DNA from: Luteimonas rhizosphaerae
Lineage (GTDB): Bacteria; Pseudomonadota; Gammaproteobacteria; Xanthomonadales; Xanthomonadaceae
Reading direction: 5' to 3'
NCBI RefSeq assembly: GCF_002849595.1
Contig: NZ_NRQR01000025.1
Location: 1 to 64,000, forward strand
Length of the DNA stretch: 64,000 bases
The position numbers and the translations under genes were made by a program. Position 1 is the first letter of the stretch. Every line of letters starts with the position of its first letter. The notes beneath the pieces were generated by a model. That model saw nothing but the letters and a program-made list of their open reading frames with translations. It was not told the DNA's origin and searched no databases. Below, piece by piece: positions 51,996-60,380 of this stretch.

Positions 51996-53932
51996 CCGCC
52001 GCTGCCCTCTACCAGGCCGCCGCCCGCGCCATCGCGCCGCGCAAGCCCATGCGCGTCAGCGAGTGGGCAGACCGCAATCGCGTGCTGTCGCAGAAGGGCA
52101 GCGCGATCGGCGGCCAGTGGCGCAGCAGCCGCAACCCGCTGCAGATCGAGATCATGGATTGCTTCAGCGCCCGCAGCCCGGTGCGCGATGTCGTCGCCAT
52201 CCTGCCCATCCAGTTCGGCAAGAGCGAGATCGAGACCAACATCCTCGGCTACACGATGTGCGAAGACCCGGGCCCGGTGATGGTCGCCTTCCCGGGCGAA
52301 GTGTCGATGAACAAGTGGATCGACCAGAAGCTCAGCCCGCTGATCGAATCCACGCCCGCCGTTTCGCGCGTGCTCACCAGCATCGCCAGTCGCGAGTCCA
52401 GCAACCGCCGGCACTTCAAGGATTTTCAGGGCGGCCAGCTGTATATCGAGCACGCCGGCAACCCGGTGCGCCTCAAGTCGACATCGGTCAAAGTCACGCT
52501 GGGCGACGAGTTCTCCAGCTTCGCCAACCTGCTGCGCGGCGGCGACGATCCCGAAGCGCTGCTCGACGGCCGCAACTCGGCATTCCCGACGACTTACAAG
52601 CGTCTGAAGGTCGGCACGCCCGAGCTGATGGGCTTGTGCCGATTGACCATGCTGTGGGAGAAGTCCGACAAGCGACTGTTCCACGTGAACTGTCCGGACT
52701 GCGGGCACGCGCAGCCGCTGGAATGGCCGGGCCTGCACTGGACGCCCGACGCTTCGCGCTGCTGGTACGTCTGCCGCGAGTGCGGCGTGGTGATCGAGGA
52801 ACACCAGAAGGCGCAGCTGCTCGCCGCCGGGCAGTGGATCCCGACCGGCGACGTGCACGCGCGCATCCGTGGCTACCAGGCGAACTGCCTGTACTACCCG
52901 CTCGGCCTCGGCCCGCGCTGGCTCGACCTTGTGCACATGTGGCGCGACGCACAGGTCGACCCGGGCAAGCTGAAGACCTTCATCAACGACCGGCTGGCGG
53001 AGGCGTGGGAAGACCCTGCGATGCGCGCGGTCAAGCACAACGTCATCGCCGATCGCGTCGAGCCCTACAAGCTGCGCGTCGCGCCGGCCGGCGCCCTGGT
53101 GCTGACCGCGGGCGTCGACACGCAGGACAACCGCCTGGCCGTGCAGATCATCGGGTGGGGCAGGGGCATGACCTGCTGGATCCTCGATTACGTCGAGCTC
53201 GACGGCGACCCCGCCAACCCGGAGGTCTGGGCGAAGCTGACCGATCTGCTCAACAAGCCCATCGAGCACGAGCGTGGCGGCGTGGTCCGCGTGCAGGCCA
53301 CCGCGCTCGACGCCGGTGGCCACCGCACCGAGGCCGTCAAGCACTTCGTCCGCGAGCGCCGAATCGCGCGGCCGCTGTGCATCTTCGGCGCCGTGCCCAA
53401 CAACGCACCGGTGCTATCGAAAGCGAAGCTGCAGGACGTGAACTGGCGGGGCCAGCTGGACAAGCGCGGCGTGCATATCCAGCACGTCGGCACAGTGGGC
53501 ATCAAGCATCTGCTCTACAGCCGCCTGTCGGCCGATGCCGACAAGCCCGTCGACGCGCGCATGGTCCACCTGTCCGATGAGCTGGAACAGTCCTACCTCG
53601 GCGGCCTGGTGTCGGAAACCTACAACCCCGCGAAGAACCGGTTCGAGAAAAAGCGCGGCGCGCCGCGTAACGAACCGCTCGACACCTGGGTCTACGCCTA
53701 CGCCGCCACGCATCACCAGGAGCTGCGCTTGCACCGGTTCACCAAGGCCGACTGGGACGCCGTCGAGCTGCGCATCTGCGCCACGCCCAACGCCCCGTCG
53801 GCGAATGATTCCCGTGAAACATCGTCTGTTCGGCATCAACAAGTGCCCGCGAGTGCGATCGAGGATTCCCGTGGAACACAACAAAAGCGGCGCGCAAAGG
53901 GAGGCGTAGTCGATGGCGACTGGAATTTCTGA
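51992..53932 (+). CDS. terminase large subunit, GpA family
   Basis: The 646-residue packaging motor and nuclease is of the lambda GpA type. The ATPase P-loop-like LPIQFGKSEIETN has Lys77, and LGDEFSSF is the acidic Walker B region. A CPDCGH...CRECGV zinc-like pair follows near residue 232. The nuclease domain has GVDTQDNRLAV with Asp376 and later GHRTEAV. All expected regions are present. GGGGAAGG lies before the ATG at 51992. The GpA type usually implies cos-end packaging. Confidence 0.93.
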   Translation: MTAAALYQAAARAIAPRKPMRVSEWADRNRVLSQKGSAIGGQWRSSRNPLQIEIMDCFSARSPVRDVVAILPIQFGKSEIETNILGYTMCEDPGPVMVAFPGEVSMNKWIDQKLSPLIESTPAVSRVLTSIASRESSNRRHFKDFQGGQLYIEHAGNPVRLKSTSVKVTLGDEFSSFANLLRGGDDPEALLDGRNSAFPTTYKRLKVGTPELMGLCRLTMLWEKSDKRLFHVNCPDCGHAQPLEWPGLHWTPDASRCWYVCRECGVVIEEHQKAQLLAAGQWIPTGDVHARIRGYQANCLYYPLGLGPRWLDLVHMWRDAQVDPGKLKTFINDRLAEAWEDPAMRAVKHNVIADRVEPYKLRVAPAGALVLTAGVDTQDNRLAVQIIGWGRGMTCWILDYVELDGDPANPEVWAKLTDLLNKPIEHERGGVVRVQATALDAGGHRTEAVKHFVRERRIARPLCIFGAVPNNAPVLSKAKLQDVNWRGQLDKRGVHIQHVGTVGIKHLLYSRLSADADKPVDARMVHLSDELEQSYLGGLVSETYNPAKNRFEKKRGAPRNEPLDTWVYAYAATHHQELRLHRFTKADWDAVELRICATPNAPSANDSRETSSVRHQQVPASAIEDSRGTQQKRRAKGGVVDGDWNF

Positions 53933-54245
53933 CGTTGATCGGGATAACGACCTCACCGAGCGAATGCGCCGTGACATCCTGCGCGCCATCATCGATGGCA
54001 CCGGCGTGCAGGAGCAGGTCGCATTGCCGTTCGCCAACTCGGTGCTGGCATGGCTGCAGGCCGAGCACCCAGGGCAACGCTTCTATGTGCCCGCCCCTAC
54101 GAGGCAGTACGACCTGCTACAGATCGATGCCGCATTGCGTGCAGGCGAGGCGCCGCGCGCCGTCTGCCGGCAGCACCGGATCTCTGCCAGAACATTGCAG
54201 CGCCTCTTCCCCGGCGGTCTTCCGAAAGCACAAAAATCAGGTTGA
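53913..54245 (+). CDS. Mor/C-type transcription activator family protein
   Basis: The 110-residue protein resembles the Mor activator family of phage Mu: an N-terminal helical dimerisation part (MRRDILRAIIDGTG) and a C-terminal helix-turn-helix (AVCRQHRISARTLQRLFPG). Mor and C bind dyad sites to switch on middle and late genes. AGGGAGG lies 6-7 bases before the ATG at 53913. It overlaps the terminase stop by 20 bases and is followed by a terminator and a long dyad, so it is a candidate activator of the capsid operon. Confidence 0.72.
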   Translation: MATGISDVDRDNDLTERMRRDILRAIIDGTGVQEQVALPFANSVLAWLQAEHPGQRFYVPAPTRQYDLLQIDAALRAGEAPRAVCRQHRISARTLQRLFPGGLPKAQKSG

Positions 54246-54284
54246 AAAGACGGCGCGCGCCAACCTTTGACAGAACTTGGCGCA

Positions 54285-54305
54285 GGCGCATTTTTTGCGC
54301 CTTTT
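54285..54305 (+). terminator. terminator between the Mor-like gene and the capsid operon
   Basis: The stem GGCGCA/TGCGCC with a T5 loop is followed by TTTT. It would stop or attenuate read-through from the terminase genes, so the portal and capsid genes probably need a promoter of their own or antitermination. Confidence 0.65.
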
Positions 54306-54326
54306 GAATCAGTAGTTTGCAAAACA

Positions 54327-54359
54327 GCCGCGCCAAGTTTTGCCAAGACTTGGCGCGGC
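54327..54359. promoter_or_regulatory. perfect 12-bp dyad before the gpW-like gene
   Basis: GCCGCGCCAAGT (54327-54338) and ACTTGGCGCGGC (54348-54359) are exact inverted repeats with a 9-base spacer. A half-site ACTTGGCGC also lies at 54275-54283. No T run follows, so it is not a terminator. It lies 23 bases before the gpW-like start, a position suited to an activator or operator for the capsid operon; the adjacent Mor-like protein is the obvious candidate binder. Confidence 0.55.
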
Positions 54360-54381
54360 CCGATGCCCAGCATATGTCCCC

Positions 54382-54606
54382 ATGCCCAGCATCAATGCGC
54401 AACGCCTGCAGCTGTACCGTGACGCCGAAGCGCAGATTCTGCGCGGGCAGTCGGTGCGCATCGGCGACCGGATGCTGCAGCGGGCGGACCTGGAACAGGT
54501 GCGCACGGCCATCTCCGAATTGCAGGCGGCCGTCGATCGCGAGACCGCGTTCGCCACTGGCCGCGGCGGCCGGTTTTCGCAGGCAGACTTCGGTGGGCGC
54601 GCATGA
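54382..54606 (+). CDS. gpW-like head-tail joining protein (DUF6148 type)
   Basis: The 74-residue helical protein matches small phage proteins between terminase and portal (QRLQLYRDAEAQILRGQSVR, then RADLEQVRTAI). In lambda, gpW joins head and tail. Its stop overlaps the portal start. Confidence 0.78.
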   Translation: MPSINAQRLQLYRDAEAQILRGQSVRIGDRMLQRADLEQVRTAISELQAAVDRETAFATGRGGRFSQADFGGRA

Positions 54607-56198
54607 CTGCCACCGTCGCGCGTCAGCGCCTCGCCATCGTCGACAACGACCGCGCGGCGCGCGTCCAGGCCGCGCAAGCGGAAGCGGTCATCGCAAAGAA
54701 GGATCAGCAGATCCGTGTGCTGTCGTCGGTGCACGAGGCGACGCGCCCGTCGCGTAACCGTAAGCGCGCGTCCGACTGGGGCAGCGCCAACAGCATCGTC
54801 GGTCAGGACGCGCGCCAGCTGCGCACCGAGGCGCGCCGTCTGGAGCGCGACCACGATATCGCGCGCAACGCCCTCAACATCCTGCAGCAGAACACGGTCG
54901 GCAGCGGCATCGATGTCATCCCCGCGCCGCGAAAAGCGGGCGGCGAGATCGACCGCGACCTGGCGGCGAAGCTCAAGACGCTCTGGGATGCGTGGTGGGA
55001 CCGGCCGGAAGTCACCAAGCGCCACGACTGGGGCAAGTGCCAGCAGCTGCTGGCCCGCAGCTTGTACCGCGATGGCGAGGTGTTCTACCAGCCGCTGATC
55101 GGGCCGGTGCCCTTCCTGCGCCACGGCACCGGCATTCCGTTCTCGATCGAGATGCTCGAGGCGGACATGGTGCCGCTGGACATGCACGACCTGGAGCGCC
55201 GCATCCGGCAGGGCGTGGAAACCAACGCCTGGGGCGAGCCCGTCGCTTACCACGTGTACAAGTCGCATCCGGGCGACGGCTTCGCCACGTTGATCGCAGA
55301 GACCAAGCGCGTCTCCGCCGACCAGCTGCGGCACGTCGCGCTGACCGACCGCATCCACCAGCTGCGTGGCCTGTCCATCTTCGCCAGCGTGATCACGCGT
55401 CTGGCCGACATCAAGGAATACGAGGACAGCGAGCGCATCGCCGCGAAGGTGGCGGCCTCGCTGTCGGCGCAGATCAAGAAAGGCGACGCGGCGGCTTACA
55501 CCGGCGGTGCTTCGGCCGGCGACATGAACATCGTGGGCCAGACCGTGCTGCCGTCGGGCGATCGCGAGTACCGCGCCCTGACCATGCGCCCCGGCATGAT
55601 CGCCGACGACCTGCTGCCCGGCGAAAGCATCGAGCTGATCGACAGCAAGCGGCCGAACCCCAACACCGAGCTGTTCCGCTCCGGCCAGCTGCGCGCCGCA
55701 TCAGGCGGTCTGCTCGTCAGCTACAGCGGCCTCTCCCGCGATTACAGCAGCGGCACGTATTCCTCGCAGCGGCAGGAGCTGGTGGAGCAGTGGGGCGTCT
55801 ACCAGACGCTCGGCGAGTTCCACATCGCAACGATCAACCGCCCGGTCTGGCGTGACTTCGTCGTCGCGTGCGTGCTGTCCAACCAGGTGCGCATGCCCGC
55901 CGGCTGGACGCTCGACGAGCTGTGCGCTGCGACCTACGTGCGTCCGGTCATGCCGTGGATCGACCCGATGAAGGAATCGCTCGCCATGGGTGAGGCCGAG
56001 GACCGCGGCTGGGTCGCGCCGCAGCAGAACATCCTGCTGCGCGGCAACGACCCGGACGAAGTCCTGCGCCAGCGGCGCGACTGGCAGCAGCAGCTCACAG
56101 ACACCGGCAACGTCCCGCCGGCCCCGACCCTCGATCCCGAAGCCCGCGCACGCCTTCGTCGCGACGTGGTGTCGGCTGTCGTCACGGAGAACACCTGA
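54603..56198 (+). CDS. portal protein, lambda GpB family
   Basis: The 531-residue protein forms the dodecameric portal through which DNA enters. Family features include the N-terminal RRLERDHDIARNALNI, the central SRDGEVF-like SLYRDGEVFY, GVETNAWGEPVAYHVYKSHP, and C-terminal LLVSYSGLSRDYSSGTYSSQ. It overlaps the gpW-like gene upstream and ends one base into the protease-capsid start. Confidence 0.92.
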   Translation: MTATVARQRLAIVDNDRAARVQAAQAEAVIAKKDQQIRVLSSVHEATRPSRNRKRASDWGSANSIVGQDARQLRTEARRLERDHDIARNALNILQQNTVGSGIDVIPAPRKAGGEIDRDLAAKLKTLWDAWWDRPEVTKRHDWGKCQQLLARSLYRDGEVFYQPLIGPVPFLRHGTGIPFSIEMLEADMVPLDMHDLERRIRQGVETNAWGEPVAYHVYKSHPGDGFATLIAETKRVSADQLRHVALTDRIHQLRGLSIFASVITRLADIKEYEDSERIAAKVAASLSAQIKKGDAAAYTGGASAGDMNIVGQTVLPSGDREYRALTMRPGMIADDLLPGESIELIDSKRPNPNTELFRSGQLRAASGGLLVSYSGLSRDYSSGTYSSQRQELVEQWGVYQTLGEFHIATINRPVWRDFVVACVLSNQVRMPAGWTLDELCAATYVRPVMPWIDPMKESLAMGEAEDRGWVAPQQNILLRGNDPDEVLRQRRDWQQQLTDTGNVPPAPTLDPEARARLRRDVVSAVVTENT

Positions 56199-58402
56199 TG
56201 CCCGACCTGACCATCAAGCCCATTTCCTCGCGCCTGCGCGAGGCCCTTGCGTCGGCGTCCACGAAAGCGCCGGCGCCCGTCGCGTCCAAGCCCGGCAGCA
56301 TGCGCGTGCTCGCCGCTGCGGCAGGCGTCGTCGAGGTGATGATCTACGGCGACATCGGCAGCAGCTGGTGGGACGACGAGTCCGTCACCGCGCGCTCGGT
56401 CGTGGACACGCTGCGCGACAGCGGCGCGACAACCATTGAAGTGCGTATCAACAGCTACGGCGGCAGCGTCAGCGACGGCGTCGCCATCCATAACGAGTTG
56501 CGCCGCCAGGCGCGCGAAGGCGTCACGGTCAATGTCACCGTCGACGGCGTGGCCTGCTCCATCGCCTCGCTGATCGCCGCGGCCGGCGACCAGCATGCGC
56601 CGTGGGGCTCGCTCTACATCGACGGCAACGCCCGCGAGATCCGCGAGCTGTCCGAAGAGTTCGCCAGCACGCTCGATGTCTTCGGCAAGGCTATGTCCGG
56701 CAGCTATGCCCGCAAGACCGGGCGCCCGGCCAGCGAGTTCGATGCCATGTGGGATGCCGGAAAGGACTACTGGTACACGGCCGAAGACGCGCTGGCCGCG
56801 GGCCTGTGCGACGAGCTGATCGACACCAACGACGCGCCCGCCGAGGAAGACACCCTCGCCGCGAACGCGCTGCTCGAAGGCCTGGTCGCGCGTGCACCCG
56901 GTCTGGCGAGGCAGATCACCGCCGCGCTGCGCGCGCCGGTCCCCGGTTCCCCAACGGCGACGGCCACGGCAGCAGCCACGGCGTCGCCCCCCCATTCGCC
57001 GGCGCCTGCCGGTGCACAGGCGGCAACGGCCGTCACCACCACCGGAGATACATCCATGCCCCAGAACAACCCGACCGGTGCGCCGACGCCGGACCAGATC
57101 AGCGCCGCGGTCCGCGATTCGATCGCGGCCATGCAGACGCGCAACGCCGAGATCAAGGCGAGCGCGGAGCCGCATTTCGGCAACGCCGAAGTCCGCGCGC
57201 TCTACGACAACGTCGTCGCTGCGGCGGATCCCACCATCACCACGGCCGATGTCAACGCGCAGATCCTGACGATCCTCGCCAAGGGCCGCGGTCCGCTGGG
57301 CGGCAACGCGGGTGAAGGCGTGGTCGTCGACGACGGCGAGAACCGCCGCGCCGGCATGGCCGAAGCCATCCAGGCGCGCATGGGCCACGGCGACGCCAAG
57401 GCGGCGGGCAACCACTTCCGCGGCCTGTCGCTCTACGACATGGCCCGCGAGTGCGCCGCCGCGGCCGGCGTCAACGTCCGCGGTATGGATCAGCTGGACG
57501 TGGTCAAGGCCGCGATCACGCACACGTCCAGCGACTTTCCGCAGCTGACCGGCGATGTCGTCAACCGCAGCGTCATGCGCGGCTACGAAAGCGTGCCGGA
57601 AGTGTTCGAGCGGTTCGTGCAGGACGTCAGCGTGCCTGACTTCCGCAAGCAGACGCTGGTCGGCCTGGGCCACTTCGTCGGTATCAAGGAAGTGCCGGAG
57701 GGCGGCGAGTACGAGTACGGCACGTTCGCCACCATGGGTCAGGAAGTCCAGCTGAAGAAGCTGGGCGGCATGTTCTCGATCACCGACGAGGCGATCATCA
57801 ACGACGACCTCGGCCTGTTCAACACCGTGCCGTTCAAGATGGGCGCGGCGGTGCACACCGCCCTGGGCGATCGCGTGTTCCACCTGATCACCAGCAACCC
57901 GGTCCTCGCCGACGGCATCGCGCTGTTCCACGCCGACCATCGCAACCTGCTGACCGCCGAAGCGCCGACCACCGCCGTCATCGACAAGATGATCCGCGCG
58001 ATGGCGCTGCAGAAGGACACCACCGGCGCCCGCGTTCGCGCGCGCCTGAAGTACGTCCTGGCGCCGGTCGGTCTGGGCGGCACGATCAGCACCATCCTCA
58101 ACAGCGAGTACGAAGTCGGCACCACGGCGCGCAACAACACCACGCCGAACCTGGTGCGCGGCCGCTTCGAAGTGGTCGAGGATCCGCGCCTCGACGATCA
58201 CAGCGCCACCGCGTTCTACGGCGTTGCCGATCCGGCATCGGCCGGCGGCATCGTCATCGCCTACCGCAACGGCGTGAAGGTCCCGCGCGTCACGCAGAAG
58301 GAAGGCTGGAACGTCGACGGCATCGAATTCAAGGTGCGCCTCGACGCCAACCCCGCCATCGGCGACTTCATCGGCCTCAACAAGAACCCCGGCGCGGCCT
58401 GA
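56198..58402 (+). CDS. ClpP-like prohead protease fused to major capsid protein
   Basis: The 734-residue protein has two parts. Residues ~40-230 are a ClpP/S49-like prohead protease (INSYGGSVSDGVAIHNEL, nucleophile Ser121 in DGVACSIASL). Residues ~287-734 are a scaffold-like helical stretch and the major capsid protein (VPEVFERFVQDVSVPDFRKQ, ALFHADHRNLL). The usual ClpP catalytic His motif (MIHNP) appears here as YIDGN with Asp142, so activity is uncertain. An internal in-frame ATG at 57056 has its own GGAG, so the capsid part may also be made alone. Fusions of this type occur in some phages. Confidence 0.88.
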   Translation: MPDLTIKPISSRLREALASASTKAPAPVASKPGSMRVLAAAAGVVEVMIYGDIGSSWWDDESVTARSVVDTLRDSGATTIEVRINSYGGSVSDGVAIHNELRRQAREGVTVNVTVDGVACSIASLIAAAGDQHAPWGSLYIDGNAREIRELSEEFASTLDVFGKAMSGSYARKTGRPASEFDAMWDAGKDYWYTAEDALAAGLCDELIDTNDAPAEEDTLAANALLEGLVARAPGLARQITAALRAPVPGSPTATATAAATASPPHSPAPAGAQAATAVTTTGDTSMPQNNPTGAPTPDQISAAVRDSIAAMQTRNAEIKASAEPHFGNAEVRALYDNVVAAADPTITTADVNAQILTILAKGRGPLGGNAGEGVVVDDGENRRAGMAEAIQARMGHGDAKAAGNHFRGLSLYDMARECAAAAGVNVRGMDQLDVVKAAITHTSSDFPQLTGDVVNRSVMRGYESVPEVFERFVQDVSVPDFRKQTLVGLGHFVGIKEVPEGGEYEYGTFATMGQEVQLKKLGGMFSITDEAIINDDLGLFNTVPFKMGAAVHTALGDRVFHLITSNPVLADGIALFHADHRNLLTAEAPTTAVIDKMIRAMALQKDTTGARVRARLKYVLAPVGLGGTISTILNSEYEVGTTARNNTTPNLVRGRFEVVEDPRLDDHSATAFYGVADPASAGGIVIAYRNGVKVPRVTQKEGWNVDGIEFKVRLDANPAIGDFIGLNKNPGAA
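57044..57058 (+). promoter_or_regulatory. internal ribosome binding site and start for the capsid portion
   Basis: GGAG at 57044-57047 is 8 bases before the in-frame ATG at 57056. It follows a Pro/Ala/Thr-rich linker in the fusion protein. Initiation here would give a 448-residue product starting MPQNNPTGAP that contains the scaffold-like stretch and capsid protein, as with lambda C and Nu3. Confidence 0.6.
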
Positions 58403-58409
58403 CGCAAGG

Positions 58410-58434
58410 CCGGGCGGTCGCCCTGACCGCCCGG
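58410..58434 (+). promoter_or_regulatory. strong hairpin after the capsid gene
   Basis: CCGGGCGGTC/GACCGCCCGG is a perfect 10-bp stem with a 5-base loop, 7 bases after the capsid stop. There is no T run. It may protect the capsid message or partly terminate it, a common device where capsid is needed in excess. Confidence 0.5.
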
Positions 58435-58483
58435 TACCGCGCACCTCGTCCTTCGCATCAGTCCGCCTCTCCCGGAGCACCCC

Positions 58484-58807
58484 ATGAAGAACTTCAAGCG
58501 TCACGGCGAAACCATCGCCTTCACCGCCGCGGCAGACACGCCCAGCGGCCAGCTCGTGCTGGTCGGCGGCGTCGCGGCCATCGCCCTCAACAACGTGCTG
58601 TCCGGCCAGGTCGGCGAGGCCCGCGCCGAGGGTGTGTACGAGCTGCCGAAGCAGACCGCCACCACCGCCGCCGTTGGCCTGGATGCCTACGTCACGGCTG
58701 GCGGCAACGTCACCGGCACCGCAAGCGGCAACACCCGTATCGGCCGCTTCTGGGCCGCTGCGGTGGCGGACACGGTCACCGCGCTCGTGAAAATCAACAC
58801 CCCGTAA
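58484..58807 (+). CDS. DUF2190 family capsid-associated protein
   Basis: The 107-residue, mostly beta protein matches DUF2190 phage proteins that lie just after the capsid gene and are thought to decorate or stabilise the head (GETIAFTAAADTPSGQLVLV start, GRFWAAAVADTVTALVKIN end). CCCGGAG precedes its ATG. Confidence 0.85.
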   Translation: MKNFKRHGETIAFTAAADTPSGQLVLVGGVAAIALNNVLSGQVGEARAEGVYELPKQTATTAAVGLDAYVTAGGNVTGTASGNTRIGRFWAAAVADTVTALVKINTP

Positions 58808-58885
58808 CACCTCTCTCCACCCGCGCACGCGTGCCCCGTCAGGCGCGTGCGCGGGTTGGACCTGACCACGAGTGCCGAGGCGACC

Positions 58886-59410
58886 ATGAGCCGAGCGTTG
58901 TTCGACAAGATGATCGATCGCGTGCTGTCCCACGAGGGCGGCTTCAGCGAGGACCGCACGGACCCGGGCAACTGGACCGGCGGCCGCGTCGGTGCCGGCA
59001 AGCTGCTGGGCACCAAGTTTGGGATCGCTGCCAACACCTATCCGACGCTCGACATCCGCAACCTCACGCGGAAACAGGCGGTCGAGATCTACCACCGCGA
59101 CTTCTGGCTCGCGTCGAAGGCGGATCGCCTCCCGGCCGCCGTCGCGTTCAGCGCGCTGGATGGCGCGATCAACAGCGGTGCGCGCCGCAGCATCCAGTGG
59201 CTGCAGCAGGCGGCAGGCGTCGCCGATGACGGCTTGTTCGGCCCGCGCACCGCGGCGGCCGTCGCAAAGGCGGACCCCAACGATCTGCTGCTGCGCTACA
59301 ACGCAGCGCGCCTGGACTTCATGACGCGCCTCGGCAGCTGGAAGAGCCACGGCGCCGGCTGGGCGCGGCGGATCGCGCAGAATCTGCTCCATGGCGCGGC
59401 GGACAACTGA
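58886..59410 (+). CDS. endolysin, GH108 N-acetylmuramidase
   Basis: The 174-residue lysozyme of glycoside hydrolase family 108 has the catalytic Glu17 in RVLSHEGGF, TDPGNWTGG and KFGIAANTY, and a C-terminal peptidoglycan-binding region (QWLQQAAGVADDGLFGPRTA). It cuts the wall at lysis. No signal peptide is present, so release needs the holin-like neighbour. The ATG at 58886 is where the domain begins. It overlaps the next start (TGATG). Confidence 0.9.
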   Translation: MSRALFDKMIDRVLSHEGGFSEDRTDPGNWTGGRVGAGKLLGTKFGIAANTYPTLDIRNLTRKQAVEIYHRDFWLASKADRLPAAVAFSALDGAINSGARRSIQWLQQAAGVADDGLFGPRTAAAVAKADPNDLLLRYNAARLDFMTRLGSWKSHGAGWARRIAQNLLHGAADN

Positions 59411-59889
59411 TGCGCGCCGGTGCAGGGACGCGACTGGGCTTGGGCGCCGCCGGCGGCGCGGCCGTGTGGGCGTGGCTGTCGGACCCGGTGGAATCCCGTC
59501 GTTCGATCGAATGGGCGTGGACCTTCCTGCTGACGCTCATCGAGGAAGGCCCGATCTCGCTGTGGGCCGTCGTGCTGGCGGTACTGGCCGGCTGGCTGGT
59601 GACGCTGCGCGTGGGCATGCTGCCGATGCGGTGCCTGTCGCCATCCGCACATGCGGTGGTCGCGCAGCTGGCCGGCGCGGTCGCGTCGTTCACCGTGGTG
59701 TTCCTGCTGTGGCGGGAACCCATCGGCCTGATCATCGGCGCGCTGGTGGGCTTGTCGGCGCCGTACACCTGGACGCTGATTCTCATCCTGCTGGAGCTGT
59801 GCCCGGCCGCGTGGGCCAGCCGCTGGGCGGTGGAGCTGCGCGGCGAAGGGCGCCAGTTGGAACTGCCGATGAGGCGCCGTCGCCGATGA
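59410..59889 (+). CDS. multi-pass membrane protein, putative holin
   Basis: The 159-residue protein has about four membrane segments and a basic C-terminal tail, and overlaps the endolysin stop. Position and topology suggest a holin or lysis regulator, but no holin family is clearly recognised and it is longer than most. Confidence 0.6.
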   Translation: MRAGAGTRLGLGAAGGAAVWAWLSDPVESRRSIEWAWTFLLTLIEEGPISLWAVVLAVLAGWLVTLRVGMLPMRCLSPSAHAVVAQLAGAVASFTVVFLLWREPIGLIIGALVGLSAPYTWTLILILLELCPAAWASRWAVELRGEGRQLELPMRRRRR

Positions 59890-60380
59890 ACGATCAGGCG
59901 AGCTTCGGTCATTACGTCGTCGAGGACGAGAGCCTGCGCAATGCGGTCTCCCTCGTCGAGCGCTTCGAAACCTTCCACGCGTTTCCCCATGAATCGAAGG
60001 ATGGCGTCGTGATCGGATTCCTGCGACGCCTGGGCCGCCGCGGTATCTCGCTGGGGGAGGCGCGCACCATGCTGCGCGCGGACCTGACCGGGCACCTGTC
60101 AGCGCTGCGCAGTCTCATCTTCGCGCAGGGCGCCGATCGCCTTGGCTCGCCTCGCGTCGCCGTGCTGCTGCATCTGGCGCAGGTGATGGGCGTCGAGCGC
60201 GTCGTCGGCTGGCGCGACCTGTGGGACGACCTGCGGCGTGGCGATTTCGAGTCCGCCGCCAACCACCTGCTGCTCAGCGAGTGGCCCAGCCTGATCGGCG
60301 AAACGCTCAGCGAGCGCATGCGCGCTGTGGCCCTGCAGCAGATCCTGCGCACCGGGCAGATGCCGGAGCGCAAGGCGTGA
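59886..60380 (+). CDS. degenerate lysozyme-fold (GH24-like) protein
   Basis: The 164-residue protein follows the GH24 phage-lysozyme pattern along its length: ERFETFHAFPHESKDGVVIG near residues 25-44, GISLGEARTMLRADL, a RVAVLLHLAQVMGV helix, and GDFESAANHLLLSEW with a C-terminal ILRTG. Glu28 fits the catalytic Glu, but the usual Thr in TIGYG reads Val, so it is probably inactive or altered. It overlaps both neighbours in the lysis cassette. It could be a regulator or a structural glycosidase; this is inference. Confidence 0.5.
   Translation: MNDQASFGHYVVEDESLRNAVSLVERFETFHAFPHESKDGVVIGFLRRLGRRGISLGEARTMLRADLTGHLSALRSLIFAQGADRLGSPRVAVLLHLAQVMGVERVVGWRDLWDDLRRGDFESAANHLLLSEWPSLIGETLSERMRAVALQQILRTGQMPERKA

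Noticed and set aside
55934-59392. 1,152-codon antisense frame over portal and capsid genes
   Set aside because: It is a shadow of strongly supported structural genes and is low-complexity.
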